Positions 24,230-33,605 are shown, counted from the first letter of the stretch. The stretch: 35,647 bases of DNA from Burkholderia catarinensis (GCF_001883705.2 NZ_MDEQ02000044.1:1-35647); one strand, 5' to 3'. The notes: a model not told the origin generated them from the letters alone. Made by a program: numbers and translations.

Positions 24230-25111
24230 ATGGAATTCTTTATCGAGGTGCTGGCCGGCGGATTGCTGGCGGGCGTGATGTATTCGCTGGTCGCGATCGG
24301 TTTCGTGCTGATCTACAAGGCATCCGGCGTGTTCAACTTTGCGCAGGGCGCGCTCGTGCTGTTCGGCGCGCTGACCTACGTGAGTCTCGTCGAGCGCGGC
24401 TGGAACGGATGGCTCGCGTTCGCCGCGACGCTGGTCGCGCTGGTCGTGATCGCGATCCTGACGGGGCGGCTGGTGCTGCGCCCGCTCGTGAACCGGCCAC
24501 CGATCGTGCTGTTCATGGCGACGCTCGGGCTGAGCCTGATACTCGAAGGCGCGGCGCAACTGATCTGGGGCGCGCAGGTCCACGGCCTCGATCTCGGCAT
24601 CGACGACCGGCCACTGCATCTGGCCGGCGTGATGGTCAGCCAGTTCGACCTGTTCGCGGCGGCGACGGCCGGCTTGCTGGTGCTCGGTCTGTCGCTGTTC
24701 GCGAAAGGGTCGCGGCTCGGCCTGTCGCTGCGCGCGGTGGCCGACGATCCGCTGGCCGCGCTGGCGGTCGGCGTGCGCCTGCCGCACATCTGGGCGGTGG
24801 TGTGGGCGCTGGCCGGGTTCACGAGCCTTGTCGCCGGCCTGCTGTGGGGCGCGCGGCTCGGCGTGCAGTTCTCGCTTTCGCTGGTCGTGCTCAAGGCGCT
24901 GCCGGTGCTGATCATCGGCGGCTTTTCGTCGATCGGTGGCGCCATCGCGGGCGGGCTGCTGGTCGGCGCGACCGAGAAGCTGGCCGAAGTTTACGCGGGC
25001 GGCGTGATCGGCGACGGCATCGAGAACTGGTTCCCGTATCTGCTGGCGATGCTGTTCCTGCTTGCGCGGCCGTACGGGCTGTTCGGCGAGCCGGCCGTCG
25101 AGCGTGTCTAG
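24230..25111 (+). CDS. ABC transporter permease, LivH type
   Basis: A 293-residue inner-membrane subunit with about eight hydrophobic helices. It shows the LivH start (LAGGLLAGVMYSLVAIGFVL, YKASGVFNFAQGAL) and the coupling region LSLRAVADDPLAALAVGV, with VLIIGGFSSIGGAIAGGLLV near the end. It lies 24 bp after the ATPase gene and before the LivM-type permease. Complete. Confidence 0.9.
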   Translation: MEFFIEVLAGGLLAGVMYSLVAIGFVLIYKASGVFNFAQGALVLFGALTYVSLVERGWNGWLAFAATLVALVVIAILTGRLVLRPLVNRPPIVLFMATLGLSLILEGAAQLIWGAQVHGLDLGIDDRPLHLAGVMVSQFDLFAAATAGLLVLGLSLFAKGSRLGLSLRAVADDPLAALAVGVRLPHIWAVVWALAGFTSLVAGLLWGARLGVQFSLSLVVLKALPVLIIGGFSSIGGAIAGGLLVGATEKLAEVYAGGVIGDGIENWFPYLLAMLFLLARPYGLFGEPAVERV

Positions 25112-25133
25112 GAACGGATCCGGAGGAATTCAC

Positions 25134-26174
25134 ATGGACTTGACGAACATCGCTTCCGTTTCCGCGTCGCGTCGCCTGAACCCGCAACAGTGGATCGCGC
25201 CGGGCGTGCTGGCGCTCGTCGCGTTCGTCGGCGTGCCGCTGTGGGCCAACGACTATTGGCTCAACGCGATTCTCGTGCCGTTCCTGATCCTGTCGATCGC
25301 TGGGCTCGGCCTGAACTTCCTGACCGGCTACGCGGGACAGCTTTCGCTGGGCTCGGCGGCATTCATGTCGATCGGCGCGTACGCGAGCTATAACCTGCTC
25401 GTGCGCGTGCCGGCGCTGCCGTTGCCGGCGGCGCTGCTGCTCGGCGGAATCGCGAGCGCCGCGGTCGGCGTGCTGTTCGGGTTGCCCAGCCTGCGCATCA
25501 AGGGTTTCTATCTGATCGTCTCGACGCTGGCCGCCCAGTTTTTCGTGGTCTGGCTGTTTACCCGCGTGAGCTGGTTCTCGAACGACGACACGTCCGGCGT
25601 GCTGAGCGCGCCGCTGCTCGCGATCGGCGGCTGGCACATCGATAGGCCGGCGTCGCGCTATCTGCTGGTGCTGGGCGTGGCCACCGTGCTGTTCGCGCTG
25701 GGGGCGAGCGTGGTGCGAAGCGAACTGGGGCGACGCTGGATGGCGGTGCGCGACATGGATACGGCGGCGCGCGTGATCGGCATCCCGGTCGGCCGGACCA
25801 AGCTGCTCGCGTTCGCGCTCAGTTCTTTCGTGCTCGGCATCGCCGGCGCACTGTGGGCCTTCGCGTACCTCGGCACGATCGAGCCGGACGGCTTCAGCCT
25901 CAACCTGTCGTTCCAGATCCTGTTCATCATCATCATCGGCGGCATGGGCAGCATCGGCGGGAATTTTCTCGGTGCCGCGTTCATTGTGCTGCTGCCGATC
26001 CTGCTGTCGAACGCGGGCGGCGAACTCGCGCGCGTCGGCATCGGCAGCGACCAGTTGCAGAACCTGCAGAAGATCGTGTTCGGCAGCCTCGTCATCGCGT
26101 TCCTGATCAAGGAGCCGGACGGGCTGGTGCGCGTTGTCCAGGTGGCGCGGGAGCGGTTCCGGCGCAGGAAATGA
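25134..26174 (+). CDS. ABC transporter permease, LivM type
   Basis: A 346-residue inner-membrane subunit. LivM hallmarks are AGLGLNFLTGYAGQLSLGSA with AFMSIGAYASY, GLPSLRIKGFYLIVSTLAAQ, the coupling segment RWMAVRDMDTAARVIGIPVG and IIIIGGMGSIGGNFLGAAFI. The ATG at 25134 follows GGAGGAATTCAC, a strong ribosome-binding site; a longer in-frame start would overlap the livH-like gene. It pairs with the LivH-type protein to form the channel. Confidence 0.9.
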   Translation: MDLTNIASVSASRRLNPQQWIAPGVLALVAFVGVPLWANDYWLNAILVPFLILSIAGLGLNFLTGYAGQLSLGSAAFMSIGAYASYNLLVRVPALPLPAALLLGGIASAAVGVLFGLPSLRIKGFYLIVSTLAAQFFVVWLFTRVSWFSNDDTSGVLSAPLLAIGGWHIDRPASRYLLVLGVATVLFALGASVVRSELGRRWMAVRDMDTAARVIGIPVGRTKLLAFALSSFVLGIAGALWAFAYLGTIEPDGFSLNLSFQILFIIIIGGMGSIGGNFLGAAFIVLLPILLSNAGGELARVGIGSDQLQNLQKIVFGSLVIAFLIKEPDGLVRVVQVARERFRRRK

Positions 26175-26232
26175 AGCTGTATCGACGGGGAATGGCGTGT
26201 TTTTCATCACATAAATAAGGAATGCTAATCAA

Positions 26233-27597
26233 ATGATAAATGTTCGAAGGCCCTTCATCAGCCCGGCATGGAGAAAATGGGCCGGCACCTTCACCGCGGC
26301 GCTGTCGCTTGGCTCGGCGGCGCTGCCGCAGGCATGCGCGGCCGGCGCGGAATATTTCCCGCTGCAAAGCTACCGTGTCGGCCCGTATGCGGCAGGCGGC
26401 AGCGGCTTCTTTGGCGGCTTTATCGATTACATGCAGTTGATCAACGCGCACGACGGCGGCGTCAATGGCGTCAAGCTGGTATGGAAGGAGTGCGAGACCG
26501 AATACGTCGTCGAGAAGGGCGTCGAATGCTACGAACGCCTGAAGAACAGCGGCCCCAACGGCACGCCGGCCGCGTCGACCAATCCGCTGTCGGTCGGTAT
26601 CGCGTATGCGACGATCGAACGTTCCACGGCCGACAGGATTCCGCTCGTCACGATCAACCACGGGCGCACCGACTCGACCGACGGGGCCGTGTTTCCGTAT
26701 GTGTTTCCGCTGCAGCTGAACCCGTACAGCGAGGTCTCGGCGATCGTCAACTACATCGGGCAGCGCTCGGGCGGGCTGGCGAACCTGAAGGGCAAGAAGA
26801 TCGTCGTGCTCTATCACGGCTCGCCGTACGGCCGCGAGACGATTCCGGTGGTCGGCCTGCTGGCGAAGAAATACGGGTTCGACGTGACCCAGATCGAGGT
26901 ACCGCACCCGGGCAACGAGCAGGGCTCGCAGTGGCTGAAGATCCACCAGATCAGGCCCGACTGGGTGATCCTGCGCGGCTGGGGCGTGATGAACCCGGTG
27001 GCGCTCAAGAGCGCGCAGAAGGTCGGGTATCCGGCCGATCACGTCATCGGCAACATCTGGAGCAATTCGGAGGAGGACGTGCGTCCGGCCGGCGATGCGG
27101 CGAAGGGCTTCGTCTCGATTACCACGCACCCGTCGGGCGCCGGTTACCCGGTGCTGCAGGCGATCAATCAGTACGTGATCAAACCGGGTAACGGCAACCT
27201 GAAGGATCCCGCCCGCTTCGGCACCGTGTACTACAACCTCGGCGTGGTGAACGGCATCCTGAACGTCGAGGCGGTGCGCGTCGCGCAGCGCAAGTACGGC
27301 AACAAGCCGCTGACGGGCGAACAGGTGCGCTGGGGCTTCGAGCATCTGAACCTCGACGACGCCAGGCTCGGGCAACTGGGCGCGCTCGGCCTCGTGCAGC
27401 CGCTCAGGCTGTCGTGCTCGGACCACGAAGGCGGCGGCGCGGTGCGCTTCCAGCAATGGGACGGCCGCAAGTGGAACGTGATCAGCGGCTGGGTGCAGGC
27501 CGACCGTGCGCTGCTGCGCCCGATCATCGAGAAGTCGGCGCTCGCCTATGCGAAGGAAAAGGGCATCACGCCGCGCGATTGCAGCAAGGAGCCGTGA
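26233..27597 (+). CDS. Periplasmic substrate-binding protein of the HAAT importer
   Basis: A 454-residue binding protein of the Leu/Ile/Val-binding fold. The signal peptide covers about the first 35 residues (FTAALSLGSAALPQACA, cleavage near AAGAEYF). The mature part opens FPLQSYRVGPYAAGGSGFFG, followed by GVNGVKLVWKECETEY, AYATIERSTADRIPLVTINH and KGKKIVVLYHGSPYGRETIP. It is longer than LivJ/LivK (about 350) and closer to binding proteins of amide or organosulfur importers. Its stop is 2 bp from the next ATPase start. Ligand unknown. Confidence 0.88.
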   Translation: MINVRRPFISPAWRKWAGTFTAALSLGSAALPQACAAGAEYFPLQSYRVGPYAAGGSGFFGGFIDYMQLINAHDGGVNGVKLVWKECETEYVVEKGVECYERLKNSGPNGTPAASTNPLSVGIAYATIERSTADRIPLVTINHGRTDSTDGAVFPYVFPLQLNPYSEVSAIVNYIGQRSGGLANLKGKKIVVLYHGSPYGRETIPVVGLLAKKYGFDVTQIEVPHPGNEQGSQWLKIHQIRPDWVILRGWGVMNPVALKSAQKVGYPADHVIGNIWSNSEEDVRPAGDAAKGFVSITTHPSGAGYPVLQAINQYVIKPGNGNLKDPARFGTVYYNLGVVNGILNVEAVRVAQRKYGNKPLTGEQVRWGFEHLNLDDARLGQLGALGLVQPLRLSCSDHEGGGAVRFQQWDGRKWNVISGWVQADRALLRPIIEKSALAYAKEKGITPRDCSKEP

Positions 27598-27599
27598 GC

Positions 27600-28397
27600 A
27601 TGAGCGAACCGATCCTGCAGGCCGACGAGATCGCCGTGACCTACGGCGGGATCATTCCCGCGTTGCGCGGCGTGTCGCTGACGGTGCCCGAGCGCGCGAT
27701 CGTGGCGCTGCTCGGCGGCAACGGGGCGGGCAAGACCACCACGCTGAAGGCGCTTTCGAGCCTGGTGCGCGCCGAGCGCGGCGAGTTGACGGGCGGCCGC
27801 GTCGTCTATCGCGGCGAGGACGTCACACATGCGGCGCCGTGGACGCTAGTCGAGCGCGGCATCGTGCAGGTACTCGAAGGGCGTCGCTGCTTCGGGCACC
27901 TGTCGGTCGAGGAGAACCTGCGGATCGGATCTTTCGCGCGGCGGCCGAAGCGCTCGGAGATCGACGCGGATCTCGAACGGATCTACACGATCTTTCCGCG
28001 CCTGAAGCAGAAGCGCCGCGCGTTGGCCGGCTATACGTCGGGCGGCGAGCAGCAGATGGTGGCGATCGGCCGCGCGCTGATGGCGCACCCGTCGCTCGTG
28101 TTGCTGGACGAGCCGTCGATGGGGCTGGCGCCGCAGGTCGTCGAGGACATTTTCGAGATCGTCGCGGCGCTCAATCGCGACCACGGCGTGAGTTTCCTGC
28201 TCGCCGAGCAGAATGCGTCGATTGCACTGCGTTTTGCCAGTTACGGCTATGTGCTGGAAAACGGCCGGGTCGTCGCGCATGGCACGGCGGCGGAGCTCCG
28301 GGAGCAGGATGCGTTGCGGGATGCCTATCTCGGCGCTGCGCCGGTGGATTATGCGGCGACGCGCGCGCGACGGATGGCGGCCATGACTACCGGATGA
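27600..28397 (+). CDS. ABC transporter ATPase, LivF type
   Basis: A 265-residue second ATPase of the importer. Walker A is GGNGAGKTT, the Q-loop region is GIVQVLEGRRCF, the signature is TSGGEQQMVAIGRAL, Walker B is LVLLDEPSMGLAP and the switch region is FLLAEQNASIAL. It starts at 27600, two bases after the binding-protein stop, so translation is coupled. It completes a five-subunit HAAT system. Confidence 0.9.
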   Translation: MSEPILQADEIAVTYGGIIPALRGVSLTVPERAIVALLGGNGAGKTTTLKALSSLVRAERGELTGGRVVYRGEDVTHAAPWTLVERGIVQVLEGRRCFGHLSVEENLRIGSFARRPKRSEIDADLERIYTIFPRLKQKRRALAGYTSGGEQQMVAIGRALMAHPSLVLLDEPSMGLAPQVVEDIFEIVAALNRDHGVSFLLAEQNASIALRFASYGYVLENGRVVAHGTAAELREQDALRDAYLGAAPVDYAATRARRMAAMTTG

Positions 28398-28487
28398 CGC
28401 GGCCTCGACAGCCGTGCGGCCGATTTTGCAAGACCCGGCATCGCAGGATGCTACGGGTGCGATGGATGATCCTTTCACGCATACGTC

Positions 28488-29036
28488 ATGAGTCTCGATA
28501 TTTTCTGGTTTCTGCCCACTTCGGGCGATACGCGCTATCTCGGTAAATCGGATTTCGGCCGTCAGGCAACTAATGCCTACATGCGCAGGATCGCGGCCAC
28601 GGCCGACGAACTCGGCTATGACGGGCTGCTGATTCCTACCGGCGCGTCCTGTCTCGATCCCTGGGTGACGGCGGCCAGCCTCATTCCGGTCACGCAGCGA
28701 ACTACGCGAGCATTGATTCCGTGGGGCAGAAGCGCATGGCGGCGCTGCACGGCGGCAGCCGTGACACGCTGTTGGTCGGCCCCAATCTGTGGGCGGGTAT
28801 CGGCCTCGTGCGCGGCGGTGCGGGGACGGCACTCGTCGGCAGTGCAGAAGAGTTGGCCGCGCGACTCGGCGAGTTTGCGGACCTCGGTGTGGACAGCTTC
28901 GTGTTGTCCGGCTACCCGCATCTGGAAGAGGCGATTCGATTTGCGGAGCTGGTGTTCCCGTTGTTGCTCGCCAAGACGCCGGTCACGTTGCGCGACCGGA
29001 CGCTCACTGGTGGCGCGTTCGATATTCGCGCCACGG
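28488..29036 (+). pseudogene. ssuD: Alkanesulfonate monooxygenase SsuD with large internal deletion
   Basis: SsuD releases sulfite from alkanesulfonates using FMNH2. The N-terminal strand and helix are intact (MSLDIFWFLPTSGDTRYLGK, TADELGYDGLLIPTG, PWVTAASLIPVTQR). At about 28702 the frame jumps directly to the C-terminal third in another frame (SIDSVGQKRMAALHGGSRDT, GPNLWAGIGLVRGGAGTALV, FVLSGYPHLEEAIRFAELVF). Roughly 180-200 residues of the barrel are missing. The 3' end is cut near 29036 by an ISL3 relic. The product cannot be active. It was probably the monooxygenase partner of the sfnB-like/ABC operon. Confidence 0.88.
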
Positions 29037-29463
29037 CGATTTCTGCGAGCGCCAGTTCAACATAGCGCTTGCAAATCGCGTGCACGCGGTGCCACGGCGG
29101 CAAAGGTCATTTGCTGGGCGAGCGAGAGCACCATCGCCTCGAACAGCAGTGTGAAGCCGCTGAGCTTGCCAGCCCAAGCGGGCTCGACAAAAGCGCGGCG
29201 CGTCCGTCGGGCGGCTTGATGCGCGGCGTACGGACTTCGAGGTAGCAGTCGCGCTCGGAGAAGTTCAGATGCCGGTACGGGTAACGCTTGACGACGGTGT
29301 CATGCACGGGATGCGCGCCGGCCACCTCCGGGTGCGGGAAGCGGCTGCCGGCATGGAAGTCGATCTGGATCGTCAGCTGTTTGGCGGTCGCGTCGGAATC
29401 GACGCCGCTCACCAAACACGGATCGCTCACGCCCAATGCAGCTTCGAATAACTTTCTATGCAT
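29037..29463 (-). pseudogene. ISL3-family transposase, N-terminal part, frameshifted
   Basis: From the ATG at 29463 the minus strand reads MHRKLFEAALGVSDPCLVSG, TIQIDFHAGSRFPHPEVAG and HDTVVKRYPYRHLNF, the N-terminus of ISL3 transposases. A base gain shifts the frame near 29190; the second frame gives EPAWAGKLSGFTLLFEAMVL and SLAQQMTFAAVA. A further shift gives WHRVHAICKRYVELALAEI, ending at the ssuD junction. The DDE core is absent. The element evidently truncated ssuD and then lost its other half. 29464-29652, upstream of this fragment, holds nothing recognised. Confidence 0.75.
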
Positions 29464-29652
29464 GTAAGCGCGAACGGGGAGTGAGCAAATAATGCTCGAT
29501 GGATCGCCGGTACGACGCAGCCGAAACGGGCCGAATGGACGAGGAAACGCCGCTCGCGATACGAGATTTGTGTTTTCGACCACGTCAGGCCGTCCGCATC
29601 CGATCGAGTCGTCAACCGTGTGCGCTCGAGTCGAGGTACACCGACGCCTGGG

Positions 29653-30498
29653 TTACTGCACGGTGTTTGACGTGCCGAAGCGATTCCATGCCAGGCGTGC
29701 GGCCTGGTCAAGCAAGTAGCCGAGCGCACCAATCACGAGAATGATCGCGGTGAGTTCGGAATAGGCGAGCCGGTCGCGGGTATCGAGCACCAGATAGCCG
29801 AGCCCCGAACTCACTCCCAGCATCTCGGCAGGCACGAGCACGATCCAGAGGATACCGATGGCAAGGCGCAGCCCGGTGAGCACATGACTGGCGATGCCAG
29901 GCAGGTAGACGTGCAGCAGCATCTCGACGGGCGTTGCCGCTAGGCTTTTGCCAAGCTGGACCCAGCGTCGGTCGATCTGGGCGACGCCATGCGCGGTGCT
30001 CATCAGGATCGGCCACAGCCCAGCGAATGCGAGCAGGAAGATGACCGGGCGCTCGCCGACACCGAGCGACATGACGGCGATGGGCATCCACGAAAGCGGG
30101 GAAACCATACGCAGGAACTGTAGCACCGGCGACAGCGTTGCATCGATCATCCTGATCCGGCCGATCGCGAAGCCAAGTGGTACGCCGAGCAGCACGGCGA
30201 TCGCGAGACCGCTTGCAATCCGGCGCAAGCTCGTCGCGATGTGCATGGCGAGATGATCTTCCGCGACGAGCGTGGGCAGCGCAGCAAATGCTCGTGCTGG
30301 CGAGAACTGCGCGGCAAGGCCGTCCGAACCGGCGGCAAGCGTCAGTGCGACCGACCAGAGCGTGATGACCACGGTGAGGCCGACAGCACCGGGTATGATC
30401 CGTACAAGCCCGCGGCGCAGGCTGCTCCAATTGGCCGGCTCCGGGTCGTATTGGCCGTCGCGGCGCGTTGCGGCTGGTTCAATGGGGGTGCTAGACAC
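29653..30498 (-). CDS. ABC transporter permease, SsuC/TauC/NrtB type
   Basis: A 281-residue inner-membrane permease with about six helices and the binding-protein-dependent transport motif around GLRLAIGILWIVLVPAEML, in the EAA loop region SLAATPVEMLLHVYLPGIAS. The start is GTG at 30498, overlapping the binding-protein stop by 8 bp. It is the last gene of the operon. The family imports sulfonates, taurine, nitrate, cyanate or aromatic sulfur compounds. Confidence 0.87.
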   Translation of the reverse strand: MSSTPIEPAATRRDGQYDPEPANWSSLRRGLVRIIPGAVGLTVVITLWSVALTLAAGSDGLAAQFSPARAFAALPTLVAEDHLAMHIATSLRRIASGLAIAVLLGVPLGFAIGRIRMIDATLSPVLQFLRMVSPLSWMPIAVMSLGVGERPVIFLLAFAGLWPILMSTAHGVAQIDRRWVQLGKSLAATPVEMLLHVYLPGIASHVLTGLRLAIGILWIVLVPAEMLGVSSGLGYLVLDTRDRLAYSELTAIILVIGALGYLLDQAARLAWNRFGTSNTVQ

Positions 30499-31681
30499 GA
30501 ATCAGCTCCGTGCGCGTATAGCCATTGGGTAGTCCGAAGGTTGACATGCCGCCGGCGCGTTCGATGCTTTTTCTGACGAACCGCTCATCCACTAAGTCTC
30601 GGGCGACGAATGCCGGATCAAGCGCTGAAATGAACGCCGCGTCACCTTCCACGTGTGTCTGTTTAAGGCGCCGCACCAATTCTTCCGTATAACCGGGAAA
30701 GGGATAGGGCTGGAAGTCAATTCGCTTTCCGTGCCAGTCGGGATGAACGATGGCACGGTCGCCAAGATAGCGGCCGGTGGCATCAGGCGGTGGGGCTAGC
30801 ACCGTGCGCAGGATGTCCGGGCTATGCGGAGTGTAGCGATTCTTGCCAGCCTTCGACAGCAGACCAGCGACTTCGTCGGGATGATCACGGGTCCATGACT
30901 GGGCTTTCACGAGCGCATCGACAACCTTTTGGGTCCAGGTCGCGCGCTCCCGCAAATCGCGTTCGTGCATCGCCACTACGCAGCAGGCATGATTGCGCCA
31001 GACGTCACCGGTAAACCGCAGGATCTTCCCGATCTTCAGGTGCTCCGCCGCCGCATTGAACGGTTCGGCAACGATGAAGCCGGCTATCTGCCCCGAGGCC
31101 AGCGCGGGCGGCATGTCGGCCGGAGCCATAACGATCAGTTTGACTTCGCGTGCACCCAGCGAACCCTCCTTCCTGAGTACCGGGGTGAGCCCTTGGGTCC
31201 GCAGCATGTCTTGCAGTACGACGTTGTGAATGGAATACCAGAATGGTACGGCGACTGTCTTGCCACCCAGGTCGGCCACACTTCCGATATTGGCCGAAAC
31301 AGTCAGCGCTGAGCCGTTGACATGGTTCCATGCCATGACTTTCAGTTGGGCTCGGCTACCGTAGCGCGCCCAAATGGCCATTGGCGACAGCAGGTGGACC
31401 ACGTTGACCTGACCAGACAGGAACGACTCGACCAGTTGGGCCCAACTGCGCAGCAACACGGGCTTGTCGGCGGCAATCCCCGCCGCTTCGAAATAGCCGT
31501 TGTTGTGAGCGACCAGAAGTGGGGTTGCGTCGGTAATTGGCAGATATCCGATGCGAACAGGCGCATCCGGCTCGCTTGCCGCGCGCGCGTGCTGGCTAGC
31601 GATTAACGGCGCGGCGCCGGCGGCGGTGAAGAGCGCAGCGAGCTTGAGCCACTCACGGCGGGATAGCGGAGGTTGGCACAT
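30491..31681 (-). CDS. Tat-exported ABC substrate-binding protein, NrtA/SsuA type
   Basis: A 396-residue periplasmic binding protein. It has a twin-arginine signal, SRREWLKLAALFTAAGAAPL, with likely cleavage near ARA-ASEP. The mature part shows VRIGYLPITDATPLLVAHNN with GYFEAAGIAADKP and LLSPMAIWARYGS, as in nitrate/sulfonate/bicarbonate-type proteins, and GFIVAEPFNAAAEHLKIGK. The ATG at 31681 is chosen just after the ATPase stop; a TTG at 31687 is possible. A Tat signal suggests a folded or cofactor-dependent export route, as in NrtA. Ligand unknown. Confidence 0.87.
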   Translation of the reverse strand: MCQPPLSRREWLKLAALFTAAGAAPLIASQHARAASEPDAPVRIGYLPITDATPLLVAHNNGYFEAAGIAADKPVLLRSWAQLVESFLSGQVNVVHLLSPMAIWARYGSRAQLKVMAWNHVNGSALTVSANIGSVADLGGKTVAVPFWYSIHNVVLQDMLRTQGLTPVLRKEGSLGAREVKLIVMAPADMPPALASGQIAGFIVAEPFNAAAEHLKIGKILRFTGDVWRNHACCVVAMHERDLRERATWTQKVVDALVKAQSWTRDHPDEVAGLLSKAGKNRYTPHSPDILRTVLAPPPDATGRYLGDRAIVHPDWHGKRIDFQPYPFPGYTEELVRRLKQTHVEGDAAFISALDPAFVARDLVDERFVRKSIERAGGMSTFGLPNGYTRTELIRV

Positions 31682-31683
31682 GA

Positions 31684-32499
31684 TCAATTCAGCGTAAGGG
31701 AATCGGAGGCCGTCGCATGTATCAGCGACGGTATGGGCGTGTCCTTGATCGCACGTTGCAGCGAGCTGAGAATCTGCTGACGCAGACCACTCAGTTCTGT
31801 TGTGAGCAACTCGCGCGGCCTCGGGGAACTAACTCGCCAATGATCGATTGGGCGGCCGGACGTGCCAATGAGCATGATGCGATGAGCGACGAGCAGCGCT
31901 TCGTCGATGTCGTGGGTCACGAGCACCGTTGCCGTATGCGTTTCCTGCACGACGCGAACGAGCAATTGCTGCATGTTGGCACGCGTGACTTCGTCAAGTG
32001 CGGAAAACGGTTCGTCGAGCAGCAGGAGCCGAGGCCGCCTGGCGAGCGAGCGCGCCAGCGCGACGCGCTGGGCCATGCCGCCTGATAGCTGCGACGGACG
32101 CAACGCGTGTGCATGGACAAGCCCGACTTCGGCCAGCGTCTCGACCACACGTATGCGTCGCTGCGCACGCGAGAGATGCCCCTGGCGGGAGAATGCGAGC
32201 CCGAACGCAACGTTTCCTGCGACCGACAGCCACGGAAGCAGGCACGGGTCTTGAAATGCGAGGGCGACGGACGGATGTGGGCCATCGATGGACTTGCCAT
32301 TTACGCGTACGACTCCGCGTGTCGGGCGCTCCAGACCGGCCAGCACGCGTAGCAGACTCGATTTGCCCGACCCGCTCGGGCCGAGCAACGCGACGACCTC
32401 GCCAGCGGCGACGTCGACGGAAATGCCGTCAAGTACGAGCGTCTCGCGCCCAGGGTAACCGACGCATATATCCCGTATCTCGACCAGCGGATCGCTCAT
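31684..32499 (-). CDS. ABC transporter ATPase, SsuB/TauB type
   Basis: A 271-residue ATPase. Walker A is GPSGSGKSS, the Q-loop is ALAFQDPCLLPWL, the signature is LSGGMAQRVALARSL, Walker B is LLLLDEPFSALDE and the switch His is in VTHDIDEAL. The start is ATG at 32499, overlapping the acyl-CoA dehydrogenase-like gene by 4 bp (ATGA). The C-terminal tail beyond about 235 is somewhat longer than in SsuB. It powers the permease and binding protein downstream. Confidence 0.9.
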   Translation of the reverse strand: MSDPLVEIRDICVGYPGRETLVLDGISVDVAAGEVVALLGPSGSGKSSLLRVLAGLERPTRGVVRVNGKSIDGPHPSVALAFQDPCLLPWLSVAGNVAFGLAFSRQGHLSRAQRRIRVVETLAEVGLVHAHALRPSQLSGGMAQRVALARSLARRPRLLLLDEPFSALDEVTRANMQQLLVRVVQETHTATVLVTHDIDEALLVAHRIMLIGTSGRPIDHWRVSSPRPRELLTTELSGLRQQILSSLQRAIKDTPIPSLIHATASDSLTLN

Positions 32500-33605
32500 G
32501 CCGCCTCGCTCCGGGAACACCGATCGAGCTCGGTCTTGAGTTGCACCAGGCTTGGCGTCACGATCGGAATGAATGCGGCTTCACGCCAGCGCCGATCGAA
32601 TCCGACGTTCGCATCACGCAGGTATCCGCGCCCGCCGCTTGCTTGCAGTTCGAGGTGTACTGCCCGATGAACCAAATCGGCAAGCGCGATGCGAATCCGG
32701 AAGAGGCTAGATGGACTGGATCGAAACGACCCGTCGCCGATGCCACGGAGCATGTCCCCGTACGTCAGTTTGAGTGCTTCGCGAGTCGCTTGAATCTCCG
32801 GGCCGAGCACGGCTCGAGAGGAAGCCCGAGATGCCTCGTCAAGACTGCGTCGTGCGAGACCGATCGACATTCCGCACTGCAGGACGAGGAATGCCGGCCG
32901 GGCTTCGGGCAGAAACACGGCCGCGTCGGGGTGCAACTCCCAGGATGGATCGGAGTGGACATGGTCGATGGTCAGCGCAGCCGTATTGCTGCTACGCAGC
33001 GCAATCAATTCCAGGTCTGCGCTTCGGGTTAAGCCCTCTGAACTGTGGGGGATCACAACGATCGATGCACCGTCGCCATCGCGGCGTGCAACCGCGGCTG
33101 CGACCACGAAACCTTCAGGCCGAAGGTTCGTGACCCACGCGAGCTTCCCGTTCAACCGCCGGCAAGCGGCATCGCTGGCGTCAGGCGTCGCCTTGACCTG
33201 CAGCGTCTCGATCCCCGACAGATGCTTCATTGCATTCGACAGCCCGGTCGCACCAGCAATGCGTCCGTCAAGCACGGCCGGGAGCAATCGTTTACGCAGC
33301 GCGGAGTTCGGACTCCGCAATAGATATTCGACGAACGTACGTTGTCCCCACAGTACGAACGCCGCTGTCAGTGAGCGTTCAGCCAGCGACGCGATCGCGT
33401 CGACGGCATCGGCTGTTTGTCCTCCGGCACCTCCATGCGTCACAGGGACGCCGACGCGAAACAACCCCGCGCTCGCAAGCTTCGGAACGACCTCCGCCTT
33501 CAATGCGGTACCCGTATCCAGTTCGCTGGCATTGTCGTCGAGCCATTTGTCGAGCTCGGCCGAGGGCCCGCGGGTCGTTACGCGGCCTGTTTGGAGGGTT
33601 CCCAT
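32496..33605 (-). CDS. Acyl-CoA dehydrogenase-fold oxidoreductase of an importer operon
   Basis: A 369-residue protein of the acyl-CoA dehydrogenase fold, related to SfnB/DszC-type flavin monooxygenases rather than beta-oxidation enzymes. N-terminal helices include LDKWLDDNASELDTGTALKA. The central part has LFRVGVPVTHGGAGGQTADA, FVLWGQRTFVEYLL and GATGLSNAMKHLSGIE; the C-terminal bundle has HLELQASGGRGYL. The catalytic Glu of true dehydrogenases is not evident. The ATG at 33605 overlaps the AhpD-like gene by 28 bp. It probably oxidises the imported substrate in the cytosol with reduced flavin supplied elsewhere. Substrate unknown. Confidence 0.82.
   Translation of the reverse strand: MGTLQTGRVTTRGPSAELDKWLDDNASELDTGTALKAEVVPKLASAGLFRVGVPVTHGGAGGQTADAVDAIASLAERSLTAAFVLWGQRTFVEYLLRSPNSALRKRLLPAVLDGRIAGATGLSNAMKHLSGIETLQVKATPDASDAACRRLNGKLAWVTNLRPEGFVVAAAVARRDGDGASIVVIPHSSEGLTRSADLELIALRSSNTAALTIDHVHSDPSWELHPDAAVFLPEARPAFLVLQCGMSIGLARRSLDEASRASSRAVLGPEIQATREALKLTYGDMLRGIGDGSFRSSPSSLFRIRIALADLVHRAVHLELQASGGRGYLRDANVGFDRRWREAAFIPIVTPSLVQLKTELDRCSRSEAA

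Noticed and set aside
22319..24787. 822-codon minus-strand open frame opposite sfnB, livG and livH
   Set aside because: Spans three clear plus-strand genes and reads as low-complexity Arg/His/Gln/Asp sequence; high-GC antisense artefact.
24912..26210. 432-codon minus-strand open frame opposite livM
   Set aside because: Extremely rich in Arg, Gln, Glu and Asp without domains; antisense to a clear permease gene.
26107..27456. 449-codon minus-strand open frame opposite the binding-protein gene
   Set aside because: Antisense to a gene with signal peptide and family motifs; composition typical of a shadow frame.
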